Below, in pieces: positions 9,137 through 18,260 of a stretch of DNA of 64,000 bases. Numbering within the stretch: the first letter of the stretch is position 1; the number at the start of each line of letters is the position of its first letter. The translations under genes were made by a program, and so were the position numbers. Source of the DNA: Flavobacteriaceae bacterium (lineage in GTDB: Bacteria > Bacteroidota > Bacteroidia > Flavobacteriales > Flavobacteriaceae); contig JAIPBH010000008.1 of the NCBI GenBank assembly GCA_021739635.1, positions 62,001-126,000 on the forward strand, written 5' to 3'. A model generated the notes under the pieces. The model had not been told where the DNA came from. It searched no databases and saw only the letters and a list, made by a program, of their open reading frames with translations.

Positions 9137-11089
9137 GGCTCTATTTAATTTTCTTGATAAAAGCATCTTTAAGCCCGAGTAATCTTTTACTTCTTCAAGG
9201 ATGCTTTTATTGACATTAGTTTTGTTTTGCAACGTTTTTTGCTGAAACTCTTTTACTTTTTGGTCTATTAAAAAGCATCTTAAACTAAGAATTGTTTCAC
9301 TCACTAATTGAGCTACACTTTGTGATTTTTCCTTTGGAAAAATATGCATGCGCTCCCAATCATCTAACGAATACCGCTCATCTTCCATTAATATGGTAGT
9401 AATTTCATTTGCTATATTAGTTTCTACAGTATTAATGAAATTTTTTAGCTGGAAATCTGGATTTTGATTAAGTGTATCAATAATGGTGTAATACAAAGTT
9501 TTAAATTGAGGATTTGAAAATTCCATTTCGTCATCCTGAAGATCTAAAAAAACTTTTTCAAAAACTTTTGCTCTATTTATAACTGGCTCTAAATCTAGTT
9601 GGCCATTTTTATTTTCTTTTAATACTAAATCTTCAAAATCTTCAGTTTTATTTCCGTAAAGCAATAGTACTTCAATAATTTTTCTTTCTAATATATATTG
9701 TACATTAACCTTTTCAACAGGTTGCTGATGTTTTATAACTTCAAAAGCTTTTTGTTCTGTTTTAAATTGTTTATTAGTTTCCTGAAACTCTTTTTTATCA
9801 ATTTGCGCCAAGGTACTAAACAAAACCTCTTCACTTATATCCATAATTTTAGAGCATTCCTGGATATAAATTTCTTTTTTTATTCTGTCAGGAATTTTAA
9901 ATATACTATTTACAATATCTCTAATCGTTTCAGCTTTTTTTATAGGGTCATTTTTAGAGTCTTCATACAAAACGGAAGCCTTAAACTGAATAAAATCTTT
10001 AGCATTTTCAACTAAATAAACTGATAACTCTTCAAGTGTATTTTGTCTTGCAAAACTATCTGGATCTTCGCCTTCTGGGAACGTACAAACCTTTACATTC
10101 ATGCCTTGTTCTAAAATCAAGTCAATACCGCGTAAAGAGGCTCTCATTCCAGCAGCATCGCCATCAAACAATACAGTAATGTTTTTTGTTAAACGGTTTA
10201 TCAACCTAATTTGTTCTGAAGTTAAAGCCGTTCCAGATGAAGATACCACGTTTTTTATACCTGTTTGATGAAACTGAATAACATCTGTATAACCTTCTAC
10301 TAAATAGCAATTATCTTCTTTAGCAATGCTCTGCTTGGCATGATAAATTCCGTAGAGCACATTGCTTTTATGATAAATATCGCTTTCTGGTGAATTGACA
10401 TATTTAGCCGCTTTTTTATCGTTTATTAAAATACGACCGCCAAAACCCAAAACACGACCGCTCATACTCTTTATTGGGAACATAACACGCCCTTTAAACC
10501 TATCAAAACGTTTATCTTCTTTAACAATGGTAAGTCCTGTTTTTTCTAAAAACTCAAGTTTATAGCCTTGTTTTAAAGCTTCATCTGTAAAGGCTTGCCA
10601 CTCTTCAAGAGAGTAACCTAAATCAAACTTTTTAATAGTTTCTTCAGTAAAACCTCGCTCTTTAAAATACCCAAGCCCAATTGATTTTCCTTGGTCTGTT
10701 TTATGAAGTATATTTTGGAAATATTTATTAGCAAATTCACTTACCAAATACAAACTTTCACGCGCATCTTGTTGTTCTTTCTGCTCATTTGATTGTTCGG
10801 TTTCCTCAATTTCTATATTGTACTTTTTAGCCAAATATTTGATGGCTTCAGGATAGGTAAAATGCTCATGTTCCATTAAAAATGCTACAGCATTTCCTCC
10901 TTTTCCGCTACTAAAATCTTTCCAAATCTGCTTAACGGGCGATACCATAAAACTTGGCGAGCGCTCATCACTAAACGGACTCAACCCCTTATAATTTGTG
11001 CCTGCCTTTTTTAATTGAACAAAATCACCAATAACCTCTTCAACTCGAGCGGTTTCAAAAACTAAATCTATGGTAGCAGGCGATATCAA
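9131..11089 (-). CDS. dnaG: DNA primase DnaG with degenerate zinc-binding domain
   Basis: Synthesises RNA primers for replication. The 652-residue protein keeps the catalytic RNA-polymerase/Toprim region (VEGYTDVIQFHQ, LFDGDAAGMRASLRG, FPEGEDPDSF) and a C-terminal helicase-interaction region. The N-terminal domain keeps the fold-typical sequence (KKAGTNYKGL, PSFMVSPVKQIWK, GKGGNAVAFLMEHE), but all four zinc ligands are replaced: Ser37, Ser40, Asp58 and Ser61 stand where Cys, His, Cys and Cys are expected. The start is a TTG; the next in-frame Met is residue 48, inside the conserved domain, so TTG is the only reasonable start. It converges with the regulator gene at 8510. Confidence 0.95.
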   Translation of the reverse strand: MISPATIDLVFETARVEEVIGDFVQLKKAGTNYKGLSPFSDERSPSFMVSPVKQIWKDFSSGKGGNAVAFLMEHEHFTYPEAIKYLAKKYNIEIEETEQSNEQKEQQDARESLYLVSEFANKYFQNILHKTDQGKSIGLGYFKERGFTEETIKKFDLGYSLEEWQAFTDEALKQGYKLEFLEKTGLTIVKEDKRFDRFKGRVMFPIKSMSGRVLGFGGRILINDKKAAKYVNSPESDIYHKSNVLYGIYHAKQSIAKEDNCYLVEGYTDVIQFHQTGIKNVVSSSGTALTSEQIRLINRLTKNITVLFDGDAAGMRASLRGIDLILEQGMNVKVCTFPEGEDPDSFARQNTLEELSVYLVENAKDFIQFKASVLYEDSKNDPIKKAETIRDIVNSIFKIPDRIKKEIYIQECSKIMDISEEVLFSTLAQIDKKEFQETNKQFKTEQKAFEVIKHQQPVEKVNVQYILERKIIEVLLLYGNKTEDFEDLVLKENKNGQLDLEPVINRAKVFEKVFLDLQDDEMEFSNPQFKTLYYTIIDTLNQNPDFQLKNFINTVETNIANEITTILMEDERYSLDDWERMHIFPKEKSQSVAQLVSETILSLRCFLIDQKVKEFQQKTLQNKTNVNKSILEEVKDYSGLKMLLSRKLNRAL

Positions 11090-11124
11090 ACTAAGAAATT
11101 AATTTATACAGTTATCATTAAAAG

Positions 11125-11156
11125 CAAAGATGTAAATGTAACATATTCCATTCAAA
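11125..11156 (-). promoter_or_regulatory. Candidate dnaG promoter
   Basis: Reading the minus strand, TTTG (11156-11153) is followed 18 nt later by TACATCTTTG (11134-11125), a loose version of the Bacteroidota -33/-7 pair with two extra bases in the -7 box. It lies about 36 nt before the TTG start of dnaG. Weak match. Confidence 0.28.
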
Positions 11157-11207
11157 GTTACCAATTAAGACTTTTGCATTATCAAAAAAAATAAACGACC
11201 TTACCTG

Positions 11208-12401
11208 ATGAATGACAAACTAAAAATCATGGGCAAAAAACTAAACACATCAATCTTTATTGCTGCTTTTGCAATATTTTTATCACTTTATACCTGTAAA
11301 GAAAACAAGAAAAACACTAAAGTTAATATCAAAGAAAACTCCAATTGGATGTTTCCTGAATTTGTAAAAGTAGATTGTATCAACCCTATTTTAAACCCTT
11401 CAACCAACTTAGAATTTACTGATCCTATTACTCAAACTTTAGTTAAATGGGAAGAACGCAATGTGCTAAATCCAACCGCTGTTGTTAAAGACAACAAAGT
11501 TTATTTAATGTATAGAGCACAAGATTTAAATGGTACATCTCGCATAGGTATGGCCATTAGTGATGATGGATTGCATTTTAAAAAAATGGCATCGCCAGTT
11601 TTATTTCCTGACAATGACTCTATGAAACCTTATGAATGGAATTACAAAAAAAACGGCAAAGAACAGGAAAATTCAGAATCTTGTTATTTCTGCTATTTTG
11701 ATGGTGTTGAAGACCCAAGAATTGTAGAAAGTGATGCTGGTGACTATATTATGACTTACACCGCTTATGATGGTAAAACAGCCCGATTAAGTATTGCTTC
11801 CTCTAAAGATTTAAAAACTTGGACCAAACATGGATTGATTTTTAACGATGAAAAATATATGGATATGTGGTCTAAATCTGGTGCTATAGTGAGTGAATTA
11901 AAAGGTAACAAAATTATTGCTAAACAAATTAATGGCCAATATTGGATGTATTTTGGCGATACCAATTTATATATGGCAACTTCAAATGATTTAATCCACT
12001 GGAACATTGCCGAAAATGAAGAATCTGGAAAACCCATTTCTGTTTTACATCCAAGAATGGGATATTATGACAGTCGATTGGTAGAACCTGGTCCTTATGC
12101 CTTATATAAAGAAGAAGGTATTTTGCTTATTTATAATGGCAGTAATGCGGCCAATTACAATGATTCTAGTTTACCCAAATTTACTTACGCTGCTGGGCAA
12201 GCCTTATTTGATAAGAAAAATCCTTTTAAGTTGATTGATAGAACCGAAAGTTTCTTTATCCATCCAAATAAAGACTATGAAAAAATTGGTGAAGTTAATG
12301 AAGTATGTTTTGTTGAAGGTTTGGTTTACTTTAATAATCAATGGTTTCTGTATTATGGCACAGCCGATTCTAAAATTGCTGTGGCTGTTTATAAGGAGTA
12401 A
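11208..12401 (+). CDS. GH130-like glycosidase/phosphorylase, lipoprotein
   Basis: Five-bladed beta-propeller glycoside-processing enzyme resembling GH130 (beta-mannoside phosphorylases and beta-1,2-mannosidases). Diagnostic pieces are RNVLNPTAVVKDNKVYLMYR, the SRIGMAISDDGLHF repeat and GVEDPRIVE, where the Asp is the expected catalytic acid. The N-terminus is a lipoprotein signal ending in LSLYTC, so it should be anchored outside the cytoplasm, which favours hydrolysis over phosphorolysis. ATGs at 11208 and 11229 are both possible; the signal peptide reads best from 11229. The 397 residues are typical for the family. It opens a same-strand run with the GMC oxidoreductase genes and a GH13 enzyme. 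Confidence 0.8.
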   Translation: MNDKLKIMGKKLNTSIFIAAFAIFLSLYTCKENKKNTKVNIKENSNWMFPEFVKVDCINPILNPSTNLEFTDPITQTLVKWEERNVLNPTAVVKDNKVYLMYRAQDLNGTSRIGMAISDDGLHFKKMASPVLFPDNDSMKPYEWNYKKNGKEQENSESCYFCYFDGVEDPRIVESDAGDYIMTYTAYDGKTARLSIASSKDLKTWTKHGLIFNDEKYMDMWSKSGAIVSELKGNKIIAKQINGQYWMYFGDTNLYMATSNDLIHWNIAENEESGKPISVLHPRMGYYDSRLVEPGPYALYKEEGILLIYNGSNAANYNDSSLPKFTYAAGQALFDKKNPFKLIDRTESFFIHPNKDYEKIGEVNEVCFVEGLVYFNNQWFLYYGTADSKIAVAVYKE

Positions 12402-12477
12402 CTTAAAACTTTTATCCACCTAAATAAATTCTTTTTACTAAATTGATATACTAATTTATTAAATTTAAAAACTATCC

Positions 12478-14196
12478 ATGCAAATCATTGAATCGCAAAA
12501 AACATATGATGTCATTATAGTTGGCTCAGGTGCTGGTGGTGGAATGGCCACAAAGGTTTTAGCCGATGCTGGCCTAAAAGTGGCTATTATGGAAGCAGGC
12601 CCATTTTTTGACCCAGCAAATCCTGAACAGCGCACACAATTAAAATGGCCTTATGAATCTCCCAGACGTGGCGCTGGAACACAACGAGACTTTGGTGAAT
12701 TTGATGCAGCATATGGTGGTTGGAATATAGAAGGTGAACCTTATAACAACATTGGCGATACAAAATTTGACTGGTTTCGCTCCAGAATGCTAGGTGGCAG
12801 AACCAATCATTGGGGACGCATTTCACTACGGTTTGGACCTAATGATTTTAAAGCTAAAGACCGTGATGGATTGGGAGACAACTGGCCTATCGGATATGAA
12901 GACTTGAAACCTTATTATGACAAGGTTGACAAACTCATTGGCGTTTTTGGAAGCAATGAAAAACGCTATAACGACCCAGATGGCTTCTTTTTACCAGCAC
13001 CAAAACCACGACTTCATGAATTGTATTATATCAAAGGTGCCAAAAAATCAAATGTAGATGTTATACCATCAAGATTATCCATTCTTACCAAAAGAATTAA
13101 TAATGACCGTGGTGTCTGCTTTTTCTGTGGACAATGCAATAGAAGTTGCTCTGTTTATGCCGATTTTTCTTCTGGTTCTTGCTTAATTTTTCCGGCTCAA
13201 AAAAATGGCGGCCAAGTTGATTTATTTTTAAATAGCATGGTAAGCGAAGTTACTATTGATGAGCATGGAAAAGCCAATGGTGTTAAATACATAAATAAAG
13301 AAGACCGTCAACAATACGCTTTAAAAAGTAAAATTGTGGTATTAGCTGCTTCGGCTTGTAGTTCTGCAAGAATTTTATTGAATTCAAAAAGTGAAAAATA
13401 TCCAAACGGATTGGGCAATAGTAGCGGATTAATTGGTAAGTATTTACACGATTCCACAGGAACAGATCGTGCTATTTTTGTTCCAGAACTTATGAATAGA
13501 AAACGCTACAATGAAGATGGTGTTGGTGGTTTACATGTCTATTCACCTTGGTGGCTCGATAATAAAAAGTTGGATTTCCCAAGAGGCTATCATATTGAAG
13601 TTTGGGGCGGTTTGGGAATGCCCGGTTATGGCACAGGATTTAACCCCAACGATTTAAATAAACATTTAGGATTAACCGTTGGTGGTTATGGCAACGGACT
13701 TCGTGAAGATGTTAAAAAATTCTATGGTTCTGTGTTGGGTATGTCTGGTAGAGGCGAATCTATTGCCAGAAAAGAGAACTATTGTGAAATTGACCCAACA
13801 ACGGTAGATGAATTTGGAATTCCAGTATTGCGTTTTAATTATTCATGGTCAGATTTTGAACGTAAACAAGCCAAACATATGCACCAAACTTTTGAAGAAA
13901 TTGGTCATAATATGGGCGGTATTGTGTTAGGAGATGCTCCTGAAAAAGATAAAGATTACGGTTTATTAAATCCGGGAAGAATTATCCACGAAGTAGGAAC
14001 TACCCGAATGGGAAGCGACCCAAAAACATCGGTGGTGAATGAATTTGAACGCTTACATGATGTTGACAATGTGTTTGTGGTAGATGCCGGACCCTTTGTT
14101 TCGCAAGCCGATAAAAACCCCACTTGGACTATTTTAGCGTTGGCATGGAGAACCTCAGATTTTATTATTGAAGAATTAAAAAAACAAAATTTATAA
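12478..14196 (+). CDS. GMC-family FAD oxidoreductase with four-cysteine cluster
   Basis: Flavin dehydrogenase acting on a sugar or alcohol hydroxyl. The FAD-binding motif GSGAGGG begins at residue 16, and the GMC catalytic pair is His504 (HEVGTTRMG) with Asn547 (KNPTW), 43 residues apart as in glucose oxidase relatives. An unusual segment has Cys214, 217, 220 and 224 (CFFCGQCNRSC), spaced CX2CX2CX3C like a ferredoxin, so an Fe-S relay is plausible, as in FAD glucose dehydrogenases. The protein is 572 residues with no signal peptide of its own; it may be co-exported with the Tat-like partner gene that starts 3 nt downstream. The substrate is unknown, and no cytochrome c subunit is present. Confidence 0.88.
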   Translation: MQIIESQKTYDVIIVGSGAGGGMATKVLADAGLKVAIMEAGPFFDPANPEQRTQLKWPYESPRRGAGTQRDFGEFDAAYGGWNIEGEPYNNIGDTKFDWFRSRMLGGRTNHWGRISLRFGPNDFKAKDRDGLGDNWPIGYEDLKPYYDKVDKLIGVFGSNEKRYNDPDGFFLPAPKPRLHELYYIKGAKKSNVDVIPSRLSILTKRINNDRGVCFFCGQCNRSCSVYADFSSGSCLIFPAQKNGGQVDLFLNSMVSEVTIDEHGKANGVKYINKEDRQQYALKSKIVVLAASACSSARILLNSKSEKYPNGLGNSSGLIGKYLHDSTGTDRAIFVPELMNRKRYNEDGVGGLHVYSPWWLDNKKLDFPRGYHIEVWGGLGMPGYGTGFNPNDLNKHLGLTVGGYGNGLREDVKKFYGSVLGMSGRGESIARKENYCEIDPTTVDEFGIPVLRFNYSWSDFERKQAKHMHQTFEEIGHNMGGIVLGDAPEKDKDYGLLNPGRIIHEVGTTRMGSDPKTSVVNEFERLHDVDNVFVVDAGPFVSQADKNPTWTILALAWRTSDFIIEELKKQNL

Positions 14197-14199
14197 GTC

Positions 14200-14901
14200 A
14201 TGGATAGAAGAGAAAGTTTAAAATCGATGATTTTAGGGTCTATGGCCGTTGGACTTACTTTAGAAAGTTGTGTTACCGAAACACCTCCAGAAGTTATTGA
14301 AGATAAAATCTGGAAATATACCTATGGCAGAACACCTAAAGAAGCTGCTTTTGATGAAGAGCTTTTATTAGATCAGTTTTTTGAAGACCAAGAACTTCAA
14401 ACCATAAAAACATTGGCCAATTTAATTTTGCCACCCAATGAACAAGGCACTATTGAACAAGCTGGTGTTGTAGAATTCATAGAATTTATGGCTAAAGATG
14501 TCCCAGAGTTTCAGGTAAAAATACGTGGTGGTTTAATGTGGATAAATAATTATTGCAAAACGCATTACCAAGCAGCCTTTGTAAATTGCACAGAAGTGCA
14601 ACAAAAAGAATTACTTGATAAAATGGCGTTTCCTGATATGGAAGCAGAAGTGCAAGTGCAAGAAATTCAGTTTTTTTCATTGATGCGAAATTTAGTACTT
14701 ACCGGTTATTTTACGTCTGAAGTTGGTATTAAAGAGCTAGATTATAAGGGCAATATGCCAAATGTTTGGGATGGCGTACCACAAGATGTTTTAGACGACC
14801 ACGGAATGAGCTATGATGCCGAATGGCTTGCTAAATGCATGGATCCAAATACCAGAGGCGATATTGCACAATGGGATGATGAAGGAAATTTAATTTCTTA
14901 A
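14200..14901 (+). CDS. Gluconate 2-dehydrogenase subunit 3-like protein
   Basis: Small subunit expected to partner the GMC oxidoreductase encoded 3 nt upstream. The 233-residue protein begins MDRRESLKSM followed by a hydrophobic stretch and LESC at about residue 24, which is consistent with a Tat/lipoprotein signal that could carry the folded flavoprotein complex across the membrane. The middle (LANLILPPNEQGTIEQAGVV, EFIEFM, LMRNLVLTGYFTSEVG) matches the subunit-3 family. It has no cofactor motif; in known complexes this subunit aids maturation and export. Confidence 0.82.
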   Translation: MDRRESLKSMILGSMAVGLTLESCVTETPPEVIEDKIWKYTYGRTPKEAAFDEELLLDQFFEDQELQTIKTLANLILPPNEQGTIEQAGVVEFIEFMAKDVPEFQVKIRGGLMWINNYCKTHYQAAFVNCTEVQQKELLDKMAFPDMEAEVQVQEIQFFSLMRNLVLTGYFTSEVGIKELDYKGNMPNVWDGVPQDVLDDHGMSYDAEWLAKCMDPNTRGDIAQWDDEGNLIS

Positions 14902-14948
14902 AAACAATAGCATATCATTAAAATTTTAAGGTAAAAAACTAAACAACC

Positions 14949-16316
14949 ATGAAGAACTTATCTTTTTACGCACTAGCATTAATAGTATTAGCTAGCTGTC
15001 AAACGTCATCAAAAAAAGAAGATACAACTCAAATTACAACTTCTAAGGAACAAACTTTTCCTAATAAATTAGCAGGATCAACAATTTATGAAGTTAATAT
15101 CAGGCAATTCACTCCAGAAGGAACTTTTAAAGCATTTTCCAAACACTTGACCAGAATAAAAGAATTAGGAGTTGATGTTCTTTGGCTCATGCCAATTCAC
15201 CCAATAAGTGAAACTAATAGAAAAGGGACTTTAGGCAGTTATTATGCACCAAAGGACTACACTGATGTTAACCCAGAGTTTGGAACCCTTGATGACTTCA
15301 AATCTATGCTCAAACAGGCACATGATATGGGATTTTATTTGATTCTTGACTGGGTACCAAATCATACAGGAAGAGACCACAAATGGTTAAAAGAACATCC
15401 AGAATATTATATACGAGATGAGAATGGCAATGTCATGTACGAGTCCATGAGTCCTACTGATGTATGGTGGGATACCGCATTATTAGATCATTCCAACCCA
15501 GATACCCGAAAAGCAATGATTGAAGCTATGCGCTTTTGGGTAGAACTTGGAGTTGACGGATTCAGACTTGATCACGGATGTGGTGATAAAATTCCTTTGT
15601 ATTTATGGGAAGAAGCAAGAGCTACACTTGACCCTATTAAAGACCTATTCTGGTTGGCAGAATGCGGACATGAAACATTTATATTAGATGGAAGTTATGC
15701 AGATGAATTTGAAGTACTTATGAGAGAGATTGTTTCAGAAGAAAAAACTGCAGACGACTTATCAAAATGGATTGATGATGATATGTTTAAATACGGTCGT
15801 TCAGCCTTTAGAATGACATACACATCCAATCATGACCTAAATTCATGGGTTGGCACTACTTTTGAGCGTTTTGGTGATGCTAGTAAAACTTTCCAAACCC
15901 TTGTATTTACAGCTTATGGATTTCCACTTATTCTTAGTGGTCAGGAAGTCGGCCTTTCAAAACGTCTTGAATTCTTTGAAAAAGACCCTATTAACTGGAC
16001 TGACTCTTTAGGTTTGCAGTCATTTTATAAATCATTAGTGAGTTTGAAAAAGAAAAATCCAGCCATTTGGACAGGAGATACTGGTGGATTTCCGGTATCC
16101 ATTGAAGAAAACGAACATGTTTTGGGCTTTATTCGTGAAGTTGATAAAAATAGTGTCATTGGAATTTTCAATCTTTCAGCAAAAAATCAGACTGTTGAAA
16201 TTACTAATGAGCAGGTGTATGGAAGCTATTCAGATTATTTTTCAGGCAAAGTATATGATATTAACAAAGAACCTCTTGAACTAAAGCCTTGGGAATATTT
16301 GGTTTTTACAAAATAA
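14949..16316 (+). CDS. GH13 alpha-amylase family lipoprotein
   Basis: Alpha-glucan-active enzyme with the GH13 signature regions in order: DWVPNH (134-139), GFRLDHG with nucleophile Asp208, WLAECGH with acid/base Glu238, and YTSNHD with stabilising Asp296. A lipoprotein signal ends in LASC (Cys17) and is followed by a Ser/Lys/Thr-rich linker to residue 38, so it is probably surface- or periplasm-anchored. The 455 residues include a short C-terminal beta domain. It may hydrolyse or transglycosylate maltodextrins; no SusC/SusD pair lies nearby, so this is not a standard polysaccharide-utilisation locus. Confidence 0.88.
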   Translation: MKNLSFYALALIVLASCQTSSKKEDTTQITTSKEQTFPNKLAGSTIYEVNIRQFTPEGTFKAFSKHLTRIKELGVDVLWLMPIHPISETNRKGTLGSYYAPKDYTDVNPEFGTLDDFKSMLKQAHDMGFYLILDWVPNHTGRDHKWLKEHPEYYIRDENGNVMYESMSPTDVWWDTALLDHSNPDTRKAMIEAMRFWVELGVDGFRLDHGCGDKIPLYLWEEARATLDPIKDLFWLAECGHETFILDGSYADEFEVLMREIVSEEKTADDLSKWIDDDMFKYGRSAFRMTYTSNHDLNSWVGTTFERFGDASKTFQTLVFTAYGFPLILSGQEVGLSKRLEFFEKDPINWTDSLGLQSFYKSLVSLKKKNPAIWTGDTGGFPVSIEENEHVLGFIREVDKNSVIGIFNLSAKNQTVEITNEQVYGSYSDYFSGKVYDINKEPLELKPWEYLVFTK

Positions 16317-16798
16317 ACATACTTTAAAAAGTTTATGGAATGGTGATTACCTATTTGATAGGTTCTGCTTTTTTATAAATAAAATTTTTCAACAAAAAAA
16401 TATAAACCTTTTCATTCACAAAACCGACAAACAAAATACTATTATGTTCTCAGGAAGCTAATCAATACATTTTTGAAATTGTGCTACTTTATTATAACAC
16501 ACACATTCGTAAAATTAAATTTAATGTTCTCATCTTAAAAAGAAATTTAGCCTCATTTTTTTAATTGATTTAATTACATTACAAACTATATACCACAAGT
16601 TTGCATTCATTTTGCTTGAAAAATTACCAATCACTTTACTTTAAAAAATCAATATTTTTAAATTTTTATTAAGCTTTTTGTTTAAAATTAAAATTATTAT
16701 TAACAAAAAACAGATTTTGATAATTTATTATTAGCAATTAACTTAATTTGATGAAATTTATTCAACAATCCATATATTTGGTAAAATACATTAACAAC
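16317..16798. other. Long AT-rich non-coding gap
   Basis: About 480 bases without a credible gene. It holds one hairpin near the upstream gene (listed separately), then very AT-rich sequence up to the ATP-grasp gene. The 9-mer ATGTTCTCA occurs twice (near 16444 and 16523). No full TAnnTTTG promoter box, tRNA or small ORF with good support was seen, although the peptide-ligase cassette must be transcribed from somewhere here. Confidence 0.5.
16349..16374 (+). terminator. Weak intrinsic terminator after the GH13 gene
   Basis: ACCTAT, a TTG loop and ATAGGT form a perfect 6-bp hairpin, followed after five bases by a run of six T (16369-16374). It lies 33 nt after the stop of the GH13 gene. The stem is short, so the call is tentative. 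Confidence 0.35.
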
Positions 16799-18241
16799 AT
16801 GAGTAAAGACCACCATTTTTCATCTTATGACCAGCTCTCAAATACTTGGGATGAAATGTATACTGTCAATGCAGAAATTAGAGATCAATACAAAACCATT
16901 ATTGAAATTTTAAATAATACATCAACAGATACACTTACTAAAAAAGAAGAATTATCCAAACAGTTATTTATGACACAAGGTGTCACATTTACTGTATATA
17001 GTGATAATGAAGGCATAGAAAAAATATTTCCATTTGATATTGTGCCTAGAATTATAACAGCCGTAGAGTGGGATAAAATTGAAAAAGGTATTAAACAACG
17101 CTTAAAAGCATTAAACCTCTTTATAAAAGACATTTATAACGAGCAATTTATAATAAAAGATGGTCTAATTCCAGCCGACTTAATCTACTCATGCCCCAAT
17201 TTTTTACGTGAAATGAAAGGTGTAAAAGTGCCTTATGATGTTTATGTGCATATTTCAGGAGTAGATTTAATACGTAATAATGACGGTGAGTTTTATGTAC
17301 TTGAAGACAACTTAAGAACTCCTTCTGGTGTGAGTTATATGCTAGAAAATAGAGAAATTTCCAAAAGATTATTTCCTGGTATTTTACCAAAAAGCAAAGT
17401 AAGGTCTGTTTCTAACTATCCCAACATGCTTTATAAAAAGCTAAAAGAACTATCAGACCTGCCAAATCCAAATATTGTGCTTTTAACTCCAGGTATTTAT
17501 AATTCAGCTTATTACGAACACACAACCCTAGCCAGACTTATGGGTATTGAACTAGTAGAAGGCAGTGATTTAGTGGTTAAAAATCATTTTGTTTACATGA
17601 AAACCACTAAAGGTTTAAAACAAGTGGATGTTATTTACAGACGAGTGGATGATGACTTTTTAGATCCTCTAGAATTTAATGCAAAAAGTGTTTTAGGTGT
17701 TGCTGGTATTATGGCTGCTTATAGAAAAGGGAATGTAAATATTGTAAATGCACCTGGTACAGGAATAGCAGATGACAAAGCTATTTATATATACGTACCA
17801 GATATGATAAAATATTATTTAAATGAAGAGCCTATTTTAAAAAATATAGAAACCTATCAATTAGGTAAACCAGATGAATTTGACTATGTTGTTAAAAACA
17901 TTAAAAACATGGTCATTAAAAAAACCGATGGTAGCGGTGGTTATGGTATGTTAATGGGACATGAAGCATCAGATGCAGAAATAGAAGACTATATAGATAA
18001 CGTCAAGAAAAAACCTGAAAATTTTATAGCACAACCTATTTTGAGATTATCTACAGCACCTTGCTATATCAATGGTGAATTATCACCTAGATGTATTGAT
18101 TTACGTCCGTTTGCTTTATCTGGCAAAGATGGCATTGATATTTGTCCTGGCGGACTTACTCGTGTGGCCTTAAAAAAAGGCTCACTGGTTGTTAACAGTT
18201 CTCAAGGTGGCGGTAGTAAAGACACTTGGGTATTACAATAA
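16799..18241 (+). CDS. Circularly permuted ATP-grasp ligase (DUF404/DUF407 type)
   Basis: Predicted peptide or amide ligase. Family landmarks are visible: LYEDNLRTPSGVSYMLENR-like sequence here as VLEDNLRTPSGVSYMLENRE, DVIYRRVDDDFLDPLEF, NAPGTGIADDKAIYIYVP, and the glycine-rich nucleotide loop KKTDGSGGYGMLMG, ending with the metal/ATP region LSPRCIDLRPFA and GGLTRVALKKGSLVVNSSQGG. The frame stays open to 16748; I chose ATG 16799 because the family homology begins just after it, but ATG 16751 is possible. It is the first gene of a three-gene set with alpha-E and transglutaminase proteins, a co-occurrence known in many bacteria with unknown product. Confidence 0.9.
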   Translation: MSKDHHFSSYDQLSNTWDEMYTVNAEIRDQYKTIIEILNNTSTDTLTKKEELSKQLFMTQGVTFTVYSDNEGIEKIFPFDIVPRIITAVEWDKIEKGIKQRLKALNLFIKDIYNEQFIIKDGLIPADLIYSCPNFLREMKGVKVPYDVYVHISGVDLIRNNDGEFYVLEDNLRTPSGVSYMLENREISKRLFPGILPKSKVRSVSNYPNMLYKKLKELSDLPNPNIVLLTPGIYNSAYYEHTTLARLMGIELVEGSDLVVKNHFVYMKTTKGLKQVDVIYRRVDDDFLDPLEFNAKSVLGVAGIMAAYRKGNVNIVNAPGTGIADDKAIYIYVPDMIKYYLNEEPILKNIETYQLGKPDEFDYVVKNIKNMVIKKTDGSGGYGMLMGHEASDAEIEDYIDNVKKKPENFIAQPILRLSTAPCYINGELSPRCIDLRPFALSGKDGIDICPGGLTRVALKKGSLVVNSSQGGGSKDTWVLQ

Positions 18242-18260
18242 TTAAGAAAAATATTAAAAT

